The notes under the pieces are model-generated. The model saw only the letters and a list, made by a program, of their open reading frames with translations, was not told the origin of the DNA and ran no database searches. Positions 12,352 to 23,347 of a stretch of DNA of 64,000 bases are shown one piece after another; the first letter of the stretch is position 1, and each line of letters opens with the position of its first letter. Both the position numbers and the translations under genes were made by a program. The DNA is from Flammula alnicola. Its lineage: Eukaryota; Basidiomycota; Agaricomycetes; Agaricales; Strophariaceae. Location: contig JADNRV010000130.1 of the NCBI GenBank assembly GCA_015499995.1, positions 1 through 64,000 of the forward strand, written 5' to 3'.

Positions 12352-15300
12352 ATGGTCATTTGCACTTGCTCTGAGTGTATAAAATCCACTGTCACTGTCC
12401 ATGGCACACAACAACCAGGCCGAGAAGTGTCTATAATAACACGACGAGATCATGAAAGACAGAATCAACGACATGCATCACCTTCCAGCGCCCACAAACG
12501 ATATTCATCACCATCATCATCACGACCAAGCTCAGCACCAAAGCCTTCCAAAGGATCAGACTCCTCTCCAAAGGGTGTGTAATGAAAGTATTTTTATTGA
12601 TTCTGGCTAATAAATAATTCAGAGATTGTGTTTTCAATGGAACCAATTGTGAAATTCATCTGTGTTCTTATTATCTGGCTCCATATTCGAGCTGGTGTGA
12701 GCCGTTCGGTGGCTAATACTGTTCTCCATGCTATCCGGTTCATTCTTTCGGCAACTATCCACCTCATTGAAACTGCTCTTGGTTTATCGGGCATCCATGT
12801 CAAGCTTCCTGATATCCAACTTCCTCGCGATGTTCGTACAGCATATCAGCAGCAGTGTGCAGAGCCTGATATCATTCGAACAGTCTGCTGTCCTCGGTGT
12901 TTCTCCCTCATTTCTCGCCCAATTCCCTGGACATGTCAATGGAAGGAGTCTCCCAGATCGCGACCCTGTGGTACTGAGCTCTGGAAACTCCAAAACACAT
13001 CCAAAGGGCCAAAATGGATTCCCCGGCGCATGTATTCTACACAATCCTTTGATTCCTGGCTTCGATTCTTCTTATCTCGCCAGATAATTGAAGAAAGCCT
13101 TAGGGATACATTTCACCAACGCGTTAATAATCCAACAGCTGCATATGGTGGAGATATGCATGACGTGCAGGATAGCCCTGCTTGGCAGCATTTGAATGGT
13201 GTTTTTCAGACACCTTATCATCTAGTATTTGGAATTTATGTTGATTGGTTTAATCCTTTCGGTAATAAAATTGCAGGTAAGTCATTTAATTGTATATTCA
13301 AAGATATTTCTAACTTTCTGAAAAGGCAAGACTGCATCGTGTGGAACTATTGCACTTTATTGCTTGAATTTACCCCCACATCTACGCTACCGACCTGAGA
13401 ACATCTTTATTGTTGGTCTCACACCTCCTCCTCGTGCCCCAAATATGACAACCATCTCTCATGTTATCAATCCTCTGGTCGATTCTGTCCTCAAATATGC
13501 TCCTGCTCCAGGTCAGCTTGTACCAACATTTCAATATCCGAATGGTATTCCCGTGGAAGTAAAGACTGCACCTCTGATTTCAGATTTGGAAGCAAGCCGC
13601 AAAGTTGGTGGTTTTTTGGCGCACGCCGCTACTATGTTCTGCTCTTTCTGCCTCTGTACTTCTGCCCAGATTGAAGATCTCAATTTCAATCCTGGCAGCT
13701 CCGCAGTGGTGCAGAGGTACGAGCCCAGGCCCAGATGTGGCTAGATTTAGAAACGAAGAGTGGACGAGAAGAGCATTCGAAAGCAACTGGCGTTCGGTGG
13801 ACTCCACTCCATCGTCTTCCATACTGGGACCCAGTAGCACATGTTATGCTGGGCTTTATGCACAACTGGCTTGAGGGCATTCTCGAGCATCAGCTTCGGA
13901 CACTCTGGGGTATCGGACGGGATATTGGGGATACTGAAAAGGTCCAAGAAATAGAGGAGGATGAGCAGTGGACAGAAACAGATGTTTCTGACTCTGCCGA
14001 TGAGCTTGATGATCTACGCCAAGAAGCAGCAGAGTATGACAGCCAGGCTGCTAGCTTTATCCCATCTACATCTCATCGTCCAACACGTTCCTCAACACTA
14101 TCTTCTCAGACATCATCCCAAGGCTCATCTACAACACCAACCCAGAACAGCCACCAAACATATTCTGCTCTCTATGATATGGATGAAGAGCACGAGGACC
14201 CAGATCCTGGGGACCCTGATTTTGTCCCGATTGATATCCCTCCTTTCAGCTTCAAGGACACAGAGCTCCAAGCAATCCGGGATTGTATTTCCACCATTAC
14301 TCTTCCAACATGGGTAGAGCGGCCACCAACCAATCTAGGTGAAAAAAGCCACGGAAAGCTTAAAGCTCGCGATCACCTGTCACTGTTCAGTTGTATTTTC
14401 CCTCTCATTATTCCTGAGTTCTGGTATTTTGCCGCTGCTACGGAATCTCCTCGCCGACATCTTGAATCTTTCCACCATCTTGTTTCTGCCACCAACATTA
14501 TCTCTTCATTCAAAACTTCAAATGCCGCTGCAGATGCCTACACCCAACACTATGTTCAATATCGAGCATCAATTCAAGCCCTTTTTCCACATTACCATTC
14601 CAAGCCGAATCACCACTATGCAATGCATAATGGAGCTCTTCTCAAATACTGGGGGCCTCTTCCAGCTCTCAGCGAGTTTCCAGGTGAGCGAATGAATGGC
14701 ATGTTGCAGAAAATCAAGACCAATCGAAAATTCAGTATGTTTTCACAATTTTATATAAAATGTATACAGTATAGCTGATATAGAATATACTAGGGGATCT
14801 TGATCTCACTATGCTCCGACAAATGAGCCGTCGAGCATATTTGGATGCTTTGCTGCATGATGGAGATGCATCTTCAAAAGAGTTTGCCAATATCCTGGAA
14901 CCCATGGATGTATCCAGAAATAGCCCACCATCTCTCCATCCAACTGAAGTGGCAACATTCCTAAAGAATGCAACTCAATTTGTGCCAGAAGACTATGATG
15001 CCTTGCTTCACTATCTGCAGCACACTGGACGTCAATATCGTGCCTTCCATGCTATTCCTCACCCCCCCAATGCCCTTGTTCTCCCCCCATATGCAGCACA
15101 TCCTTTACAGTTCCATCATTTCGAGCATACCTTTAGCTGCCAGCAGTCACACCAGGGAAATAGTGCTATTCAGTTCTACAATCCTCTAACGCAAAGCCAG
15201 GATACAGGATTTATCCATACAATTTGGAGATTACCACTTAATGCGGTAATTCACACATTTGTTGTTGTCCAAACTCACTGTCCACTATCCAACCTCAATG

Positions 15301-15497
15301 AGGAGCGTGCACCATTCATTCACTATCCTGGGTTTATGACTCGGATTTACGATGCACTCCCCTCTAAAAGCTTTGCAATCATCGAGCCCACCCATATTAT
15401 CACACATCTCACAACTTTCCGGAGGCCAAAAGGAACTTATGGTATTGAAAAAGAAACATTAGTTGTGTGTTGGGCTTTAAATAGAGGGAGGCGATAG
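12352..15497 (+). pseudogene. Tnp2-family (Transposase_21-like) CACTA transposase, probably frameshifted
   Basis: Exons 12352-12574, 12623-13276, 13326-14734 and 14794-15497, about 997 codons. The N-terminus has a zinc-ribbon-like ICTCSECI segment. It continues with a second Cys pair (CCPRC), then GGDMHDVQDSPAW, YVDWFNPFGNKIAGK and CGTIALYCLNLPPHLRY, and FCSFCL and LPYWDPVAHVMLGFMHNWLEGIL. These are the block motifs of Tnp2 transposases of basidiomycete CACTA elements; the acidic residues in DMHDVQD and DWF are candidate catalytic positions. Near 13,680-13,693 the frame shifts: the open frame ending IEDLNFN must be continued in another frame as WQLRSGAEVRAQAQMW. Exon 3 is one base short of what splice phases require, so a single-base deletion or sequencing error is likely. 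Confidence 0.82.
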
Positions 15498-15518
15498 GGA
15501 AGTGGATAATATATACAA

Positions 15519-15881
15519 TCAGTCTGTAAATGTAGCGCCCATCCACTTTGATATGACCATAAGAATCGAGAGACCATTCAATGGTAGATTTTCAAGCTTA
15601 CCCTTGAGTACAGCGCCTTCACCATGCGGAAGAGCCCTAAGATTGTCCGAGTTGAGAATAGGCAAGCTCGGAGACAGGTCGAGGCAGTAGACGATGGCGC
15701 TGGCTTTGGCGTAGGCTAGGGCTATTTCGAGCCCTATGCCACGGTGCCCACCTGTGATAATGGCGATGCGACCGAGGAGGCTGAAGAGGTTTGGGGCAGT
15801 GCGCATAAAGTTGGTCTTGAAGATGCCATTCCTGGCAGCAGGCGATCCAGCCTGGATGGAGACGCATAGGATATAGGGCAT
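15519..15881 (-). pseudogene. Captured 5' fragment of a short-chain dehydrogenase gene inside the CACTA element
   Basis: The minus-strand frame reads NLFSLLGRIAIITGGHRGIG and continues LEIALAYAKASAIVYCLDLS. This is the start of an SDR Rossmann fold with the TGxxxGIG cofactor loop and the acidic residue ending beta-2. It then runs into unrelated sequence (ALPHGEGAVLKGKL) and stops without the SDR catalytic Ser-Tyr-Lys region. The 3' end abuts the transposase gene tail-to-tail. It is best read as a host gene piece picked up by the transposon; it is not related closely enough to the window's own SDR genes (31.9-35.2 kb) to derive from them. Confidence 0.6.
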
Positions 15882-15999
15882 ATACAGATGTACTGCAAAA
15901 AATCAGCAGGCGCAATGCCATCACTAGAGAAAAACACGTACGGAGAGCGGCTTGCTGGGCCCATCAAGATGTGGCCTGAGCTCATAGACACAAATAGGG

Positions 16000-18900
16000 G
16001 TCTCTCCTGGCTGCGATTTGGCCTGGAAGAACTCGACGCCCTCATCAGCTAGTGTCTTGGGTGCCGCAGGGCTGATAGGGTTGGCATTGTCGGATGTTGA
16101 TGGCGAAAGCGATCCTGTTAAATCCCTTCTTGCCGCATCCTGCCCTGCTCCGAGCATGACTCCTCGTCGATATCGCCACCCGCACCTCGAAAAAATGGCC
16201 GAATCGAAGGGAAGCAACACTTGGGATTAGCAGATGACACGGAGGTCGTACAGGCATCTGCTGGTGCGCTGCTATCGACGGTTGCAGAGCCGTTTCATGG
16301 AAGATTGGGTCGCGGATGGATGACGAGAAGGCTGTACTGTGAGCTGTTAGCTGGTAAACGCAGAACATCGTATTCTGTGTGTCGGGGATGGCTTACTTTC
16401 GAATACACAAGGTTGGCGGCACCTGGGTGCCTCCATTAGCTCGCTCTGAACATCGTCTCCTGGACAGCATGCCGCCTGCACCTCGAAAGCCTGGTAGAAG
16501 AGAAGAGAATAACACTGAAGCACAATGTACAATGACACGGAGGTCGTACGCACGGAGGTCGTACATACCTCCATTTCTGCGCTTTATGCACGGTTACGGA
16601 GCCGATTTATTGGATGAGGCTGGCACAATGGGGCTGGACGAGAACGCTGCAAAGCAAGATAGGTAAGTAAAATATCTTAGGTCCAGTTCTCCTTGTCGAT
16701 CTAATGCTTACCTGTATCAGCTGCATTCCTACCCATTCCGCGAACCCCTCATCCCAGTGTCCAGCGTGCAAATTCACGCTTGGCATGCCGAAGAACTGCG
16801 CGACACCGGTGTCTGTGCGCTGGTACGTGCTGCCATATCCCATGTGTCGAACATTCTTGCTGAGTTGTCTTCAGAAGCGTTGTGATCGTCAACGAGGGCG
16901 AGGCTTGAGGAAAGAGGGAGTAAGCATCCTCAATCCCATTTTCGTACTGAAAACGAGAACCTACCGTGCCTTTGCAAGTCCAATCGCCACCGCCCTGCCC
17001 ACTGCCCCGAGCCTTCAAACACACGCCGCACTTGCCATACGCAATGTTCAAATGACTGTTGGATCGCAGAGGAAGTAGCGAAAGGTGTTGTTGCTGGAAA
17101 ACACAGGAAAGAGTGAGCGCTAAAGCCATAGTATCACGTCTGGATGCTTACGGCGTGAACGTTGCTCTGCCCCCTCTTCTTCCCCATACCCGCCGCCATC
17201 TCTCGAATCCGCAATTGTTGGGTACATCTCCTCCTCGATATCGCCACCGGCACCTCAAAAGCCTGGCTGAAGGACAGCAGACGACGCGGAGGTCGTACGT
17301 GGCTCTGCTGTTGCGCTGCTCTGGACGGTTGCGTAGCCGATTTCTTGGACGATGCTGGCACAATGGGGCTGGACGACGAGAATGCTGCAAGGCAGGCATC
17401 GTAAGTGTCCTGTATCCATTTCTGGTGGTCGAATACTCACCATATCCCAGCCCTCCGTGTTATGTGTCGAACGTGATTGCTGAGTTGTGTTCGGAAGTGC
17501 CATGGTCGTCAACGAGGGTGAGAAGCCTGTGGAGCGAGATAGCTATGTAAGCAACCTGAATCTCATTTTCGTGCTGAAAATGGGAACTTACCATGGTCTG
17601 CGGGATGCGACACGAATCGTGCTTAACGTTCAAATGGCTGGCGGATTGTGGAGAGAGTGGCATAGGTGGCCTATACGGGATGGTTAGAATGGATGTATGC
17701 ACGGGGATGGAAGGGCATACCGAGCTGGTTACCGACGTTGACGGCACCTGTCGCAGTCCTCGCCCAAAGCAGATCTCGCGCCCCTCCTCCATCCACTCCA
17801 CGACGAGCGGCTGCGAGCGCCCGAGTCGGCAGGCGGCAGGACACAAGATTGCACGCACACGCTGTCGACGATGTCGAGCAGCTTGTCGTCTGCCGCGCTG
17901 AAGTCGATCCGCGCTGTCGCCGAAGTCGATCGCATTCTTCACGTTGGTGTGTCATCGATCGCGTTCTTCCCGCCCGTTGAACCCATATGTTAACATTGAG
18001 GCGATCCACCCGCTCCTGTCCGGCCTCTGGCGAGCATTCCTGCAGCATACATCGCAGACTTCCCCGAAAAATGTCTTGTGGCCTGTTGTGAGGAGAGTTA
18101 CTGTGGCCATGGTTTGTGAGTTCAAATGCAGACGAGCAGAGGAAGAAAGACCTACCGGACCCCTTCGTCGCGTACGGCTCTCGGTGACCTTCTTTCCAGA
18201 GCCAAACACATCCGCCCAATTTATAAAGTGCATGAATCTTCGATAGATGAAAGCCCGATTCCACCACGTTCTCAAGGGCATGCTCGAGTACGTCGCGTCC
18301 ACTCTTCATTTCATCTTTTCGAGGACAGGGCGGGCTTCTGCGAGCTCCTCGCATGCATGTTGGAGCTCAGAGTTGGCGACGATGGCATTGGCACCAGCAA
18401 GAAGCTCGATGTCGGCAAGGAGGTTGGAGAGGTAGGTGGCGATGGGTTGGAGCTTCGACTTCGACCTCTTGACGAGGACAAAGGATCTCAGGGATTGTTC
18501 GAGGTCATCGAAGGCTGGGTCAGTGGCGAAAGGTTGGGGAGCAGAGGCGGAATCAACGAAGTGGACGAGATCTTCCGCGTCTTCGTAGGTTCTTGGGCTA
18601 AGCTGCTTGATTTGCTCGAGGACCAGTCGACATTTATCTTTATTCTTGATTTGATCGTACTTGTTGACCACGATGAAGAGATAGGCCTTCTCGTTGCTGG
18701 CATTCCACAGGAATTCCTTGGCAGAAAGAGTGAAATGGTTCTCGGCGGAGACAATGAAGACAACGACGTCGATTTCCTCTTGGCGAGCGAAGACAGCTTT
18801 GGTCTTCAAGCTGTCGCGATTAAGAAGCTTGAGGTCCAGATGGAGAACATTGAAATCGGAGGTAAGCTCGTTGTGAAGTCTGTGCTTGCCCTCCAAGTGC

Positions 18901-19850
18901 TGGAAAGTCGTCTGGGGTGAAATCTCGCGCCTGCGTTACGGTCGTCGAAATGGCAACAGCTTCCTGAGCCCCTTAAACCTCCCAATAACACGCCTGTCCC
19001 CGTCCGATTTATCGGATGCTGCTGGCACAATGGGGCTGGATGACAAACACTGCAACGCAGGCAAGGTAAGTATCCCATATGATGGGCCATATCCTGTTCT
19101 CGTTGTCGATCTAACACTTACCTGCATCAGCTGCATCCCATTCCGCGAACCCTTCATCCCAGCTTCACATGCCAAAGAACTGAACGACGCCGGTGTCTGT
19201 GCGCCGGTACGTGCCCATATGCTATGCGTCGAACATGTTTGCTGAGTCGTCTTCGGAGGTGCCTGGTCATCAACGAGGACGAGAGGCCTGAAGAGCGAGA
19301 TAGGTAAGCAATCCTGATCTCATTTTCGTGTTGAAAATGGGAACTTACCATGGTCTGGTCCATCCCGTCATCTCCCTAGCCCTCAAGCACATGCGACACG
19401 AATCGTGCCTAACATTCAAATGGCTGGCAGATTGCGGAGGGAGTGGCGTAACCTATACGGGATGGTTAGAATGGATTTATGCACGGGGATGGAAGGTACG
19501 TACCGAGCTGGTTACCGACATTGAGGGCACCTGGCACAGTCCTCGCCCAAAGCGATTCTCGCGCCCATCCTCCATCCACTCCACGACGAGCCGCAGCGAG
19601 CACCCGAGTCAGCAAGCGGCAGGACACAAGACCACAAGCGCATGCTGTCGACGATGTCGAGCAGCTGGTCGTCTGCCGCGCTGTTGTCGATCCGCGCTGT
19701 CGCCGCAGTCGATCACATTCTTCCGTTGGTGCTATGATGTTGAGCAGCTGGTCGTCTGCTGGTCGTCGATCCCGCTGTCACCGCCGTTGAACGCGTATGC
19801 GAACGTTGAGGCAATCCATCCGCTCCTGTCCGGCTTCTGGCGAGTTGTGT
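16000..19850 (-). repeat. Repeated gene-fragment array inside the CACTA element
   Basis: Three diverged copies of one segment run through this interval, at about 16,600-17,080, 17,340-17,660 and 19,000-19,450. Shared landmarks are GCTGGCACAATGGGGCTGGA, the GACACCGGTGTCTGTGCGC block (two copies), CGTCAACGAG(G) and the AATGGGAACTTACCATGGTC block (two copies). A longer duplication pairs about 17,480-18,040 with 19,290-19,850. On the minus strand the segment looks like short exons with intact splice donors, for example WDEGFAEWVGMQLIQ followed by GTAAGC, so it seems to be a captured intron-containing host gene. I do not recognise the protein. No copy has a full reading frame. Confidence 0.6.
18306..18896 (-). 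pseudogene. Captured fragment of a mitofusin-type GTPase gene (fzo1-like)
   Basis: The minus-strand frame reads RQEEIDVVVFIVSAENHFTL, then FLWNASNEKAYLFIVVNKYDQI, then QIKQLSPRTYEDAEDLVHFVD and AFDDLEQSLRSFVLVKRSKS. This is the second half of the GTPase domain of fungal Fzo1, the mitochondrial outer-membrane fusion GTPase, including the G4 motif NKYD. It is only a piece: the P-loop is absent, and the residues where DSPG should precede LNRDSLKT read DLKL. A 5-base tandem repeat (ATGAA twice, about 18,305-18,315) breaks the frame after VLEKMK, and Fzo1-like sequence (GRDVLEHALENV) resumes in another frame. Lying between the transposase and the second element gene, it is a captured host fragment, not a working gene. 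Confidence 0.78.
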
Positions 19851-20245
19851 TGGCGGGCGTAGTTCGAAGCCCATTAAGCTGTCCACAAGTTGATTTAGTG
19901 AGCCAGGGACTCAGGAGAGGGTCTATAACAATTAAGAAAGAGATAAGCTCTGAGAGAAGTCGATGACCCAGATGACGGAAAGAAAGAAACAAGAGCGTAC
20001 GTATAGTAGATACCATCCTCGCCCTCACAGGTAATGCTTGATGGCCACAGAGCTTGGACGCGGAAGCAGCACGGAGCATCACGCTACTACAAGGGCGGCG
20101 ACGATGCGAGGCGGCGGCAATGTGAGAGCGGCGGATGCTTGAGGCGCTTGCTGGGGTTCAACAGAACCTAGTAGTACAAGATCAACTTGTATGTATTTTG
20201 ATAAATATCATACATTGGCCGGAATTCTCAGTATCTGCGATCTCG

Positions 20246-21859
20246 TTAAGCATCCTCGACGTCATCTCTCAATTCATCCTCCACTTCGCCCTCGCCCTCG
20301 TCAATCTCGATGTCGTCAGCTTTCTCCCCTTCATCCCATTCCTCCAGCTGCTGGAGCTCCTGTTCCGTTGGCATCTCATACAAGGCCAAGACATCCTTGC
20401 CGAACTTTTGCATAAACTCGGCCTCCGGTAGATTCTTCCATGCCTTGCACTTCCCCCACGTCTCGAAGTGTTGCTCGAGTGGTAGTGCGACAAAAACCCC
20501 GCCTTTGATGAAGTCCGCACGCTCACGCAGAGTCAGAGTGTCGTTCCAGTATTCAGGTTCAAACCAGTCGATCGGCACAGACTTTGGCATAGCTGTGAGC
20601 TCTGATACCTTTGGTGGGTCAGGCTCCACACGGATACGTTCTACCCTAAAAAAATTGGTCAGAAAATGTAATAATAAAAAAGGGGAATATGAACCTATTA
20701 TGTCGGGCAGTCTTCTTTCTCAGGGCGACCTCACGACGCACTCCATCCAACATTCTAACGAACTTTGTTGTTTTCTTCGAACGGCCTGCTTTGGCCTTGA
20801 TGTGGTAAGTTTGTTGGTTCAACTGGTTCGCAGTCAATGCAAATTCGTCGTCAGAGTTGGCCGCGGTCTCTTCCACCAGTAAAACAACAGCTTCATTGAA
20901 GCCTTGCTCTTTGACGGTCTCAACTCGGCCCTGGGTAAGCTATTGAGATAAAATGTAAGTTGTGAATAAATAACCAGCTGAAAGTAAAAGACATGTACAT
21001 ACCTCATCACGGCGTTTGTACACATTACCCATATCATTCAACTTTGCGACTCTTCCTGGGGTTTTTGCCTCGAGTTTTGCAATCTTGACCATATGCGAAT
21101 AGACAAAACTCCGGTAAAGTTTGCGCATAAGGACAAAGTTTTGGATAACAGACAAGTTGTTGCCAACATGGGTGTAGCCGAAAGCAGTCGAGACCTGCTC
21201 AAAGGTGTGGAGAGCAATGTACTCATGGAGAAGATTATACATGGAATCGGGATCGCCACTGAGAATGTCAGGCGCCCAACGTGCAAGTCCAAAGGAAGCG
21301 GCAGTGCGGAAGATAATCAAAAGATGACCCTCCGAAATGCGTCTGATATGGTTTGAGGTCATGCTAGATCCATGCACTGCCAGAAGGTTATGGAGCTCCT
21401 GAACTCGAGCCCTAGCATCAGCAATGCTACCAGCATTGCTGTCCAGCTGAGCTGTCACAGACGCTTTGATGGCGGCTTCCGAAGAAAAGCGTTGGTTGTA
21501 ATGTGCTTTATTGCCAGCGCTGACCGTAGGCGGGATTGCATTCTGATGTGGGAGCATCCACAGCGCACGAAGGTGGACTTCAAGGGCTAGCTGAAAAGAA
21601 GTGAGGATATACACCAAAAATAAATGCGGTGTGAACTCACCTTTGTCTTCTCTGCACCCTTCGGTACTTCACCCTTTCGCATATGCCAATCACTAGGTGT
21701 CTTTGGCTTTGCAGGCTGACGAGCAATAGCAAGGCGGGGCTTCTTTGTGCGTGAGGTGCTTGCTTCCGGCTCCGGTTCATCTGCAGAACGCTTCCGTTTA
21801 GCCTGTGAGCGGCTTGAACCCTCTGCAGGAGGTTCCATTGAAGCATCTGGTTCTTCCAT
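20246..21859 (-). CDS. Second gene of the CACTA element, function unknown
   Basis: Exons on the minus strand 21641-21859, 21003-21590, 20695-20939 and 20246-20645 join in frame to about 483 aa. The N-terminus is basic (SQAKRKRSADEPE, RTKKPRLA), probably a nuclear localisation signal. A helical middle follows with SFGLARWAPDILSGDPDSMYNLLHEYIAL and LMRKLYRSFVYSHMVKIAKLEA. The C-terminus is strongly acidic (about 20 Asp/Glu in the last 50 residues). I recognise no enzyme motif. The convergent position inside the transposon suggests a partner of the transposase, as plant En/Spm encodes TNPA next to TNPD, but no similarity to TNPA is visible. The frame is uninterrupted, unlike that of the transposase. 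Confidence 0.72.
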
Positions 21860-22231
21860 AGAGAAAGATGAGGGGAGAAACTAGGATATATTTTATTAAA
21901 AATGCGGACAGACATGTGTAGAATGCATCGTGCAGTCGTATGCGCCCTTCGCGTCAGAGAACAAAGGACTTTCAGGGATGATAATTAGGCATGACCGTGA
22001 TAGGCATGTGACTCCGGGCCGCATCGCCCCAATTCTGCATGCATCCATTCCGCGCAAAAACGGCACGGCAATAGCTGTGCCTCTAAAACTACTTCAGAAA
22101 TATTTGAATAGATATGTAAGGCCTCAAAAAATGATTTACGCAGGGGCAGGCCACGCAGAAAGGGCTAAAAAATATTCAAATTTACATTATTTATCCATAT
22201 TTATTTTAGGGACAGGCGCCGCTAGGATTAA

Positions 22232-22332
22232 TAATAAACGTGAGTCAACCGTGAGTCAACCGTGTTTCAACTGCCTTATCAACCGACCTAAAGGCAGTTC
22301 AATATCAACCGCCTCGTTGTTTGCCTCCAGTG
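22232..22332 (-). repeat. Right terminal and subterminal inverted repeat of the CACTA element
   Basis: It ends CCTCCAGTG, the inverse of the left terminus. Internally it carries two tandem copies of CGTGAGTCAAC followed by AACTGCC and CAACCGCC units that mirror the left subterminal repeats. Confidence 0.85.
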
Positions 22333-22546
22333 TAACTCAGACCAGTTCAACTTGTCACGTGATCGCGTAGCACATGCACGTGATAGACAAGACCTTAGAC
22401 ATCCCTTCCACAAGTTCCAGCCTTGGCAAAGGCTCTTATCACTTGGAAAGAGGCCCAATGAGAATGTTTCTCATCTGCGTCATACGCTCGGGTTCTACCT
22501 TTATAAAACCCTCGAATATGTCACATTCACTCCAACTATCAAGAAA

Positions 22547-23125
22547 ATGTTTAGTGGAACATGGGCGTCTCGAGCAGGAAGCTCAGCTCCTGTCCCAGGA
22601 GACCAACACTCTGCCCCGGCAGCCAAGGTTGGCTATGGCCAAAACTATAACCCCGGCGCAGTAAATTTTCGACGTCTACCTTTTCTCATGAACTTCTATA
22701 CTTATGCTCTTTTCTATAGGGAATTATGGACAAGTTGACTGGTTTGGTTCAAGAAATGACCGGGAAGATCACTCACAACCCTGAACTCGTCCATCGCGGT
22801 CATGATTTGTTCACTGGAGAAGCAAAGAGAAAGGAATTACTCAAGGTGTGCTTTCTTTACTTACATTGATTCAACTTTGTGGTCCTGAATCATGTCTTAG
22901 TCCAAGGGTGACGGCGACCCCGCATTCGAGCAAAGTCGCAACACACAAAAACAAAAGGCACCCGAAACGACGTCCTCGGGTGCTGAGTTCAATGCACAAG
23001 GGTCGTCGATCAGTGTTGTAAACAGAAGCGCAAAGGAAGCTGCGTCTTCAGTGAACAGTAGCGCTGCGAGTTCTGCAACATCATTGCCTGACAAAGGCAA
23101 GAAGGCCCACGCCAAGAGTCATTAG
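22547..23125 (+). CDS. Small hydrophilic CsbD-like protein
   Basis: Exons 22547-22660, 22720-22845 and 22901-23125 give about 154 aa. Exon 2 encodes GIMDKLTGLVQEMTGKITHN followed by PELVHRGHDLFTGEAKRKEL, which resembles the CsbD fold: a short amphipathic repeat around VxGKxTxNxxL and a following GxxxTGxxK. CsbD-like proteins are small stress-associated proteins of unclear biochemistry in bacteria and fungi. The N-terminus is Gly/Ala/Pro-rich, and the C-terminus is Ser/Ala-rich ending in a basic KKAHAKSH tail; neither has a known motif. No signal peptide or membrane segment is seen. The gene begins about 215 bases beyond the right end of the CACTA element. The family link is tentative. Confidence 0.6.
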
Positions 23126-23347
23126 TCCATCTGGGTCCGTTTTGACTCCTACTTCGTGACCGTATCTACAGTTTGGTTATGGTTCCTTCTCTCTATATTG
23201 ACCTCTTGCAAAATAGACTAAAGTTGCTGCTCAATGCCTCCATATCAAGACCCATCCACCGACTTTCCAGAATCTGACTTCCCTTCACGTTGCATATTCG
23301 GGGGTTGGCTTGAACTAAGAATGCACACTTCAAGATGCTGATAAACA

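Larger units (their letters stand above)
12096..22332 (+). mobile_element. CACTA (En/Spm-like) DNA transposon, 10.2 kb, carrying captured host sequence
   Basis: The left terminus starts CACTGGAGGCAAACAACGAG at 12096 and the right terminus, reverse-complemented, starts with the same 20 bases at 22332. The inverted repeat runs about 72 bases with five mismatches, then continues as subterminal repeats built on AGGCGGTTGA and CGGTTGACTCA units on both sides. CACTG ends, multimeric subterminal repeats and a Tnp2 transposase identify a CACTA element. It holds a transposase on the plus strand (12352-15497), a second gene on the minus strand (20246-21859), and captured host gene pieces in between. 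The expected 3-base target duplication is absent (TCC left, TAA right). The transposase has a probable frameshift, so this copy may be immobile unless helped in trans. Confidence 0.88.

Noticed and set aside
18126..18920. Plus-strand frame of 264 codons
   Set aside because: It is the antisense of the fzo1-like fragment, which has the recognisable protein sequence.
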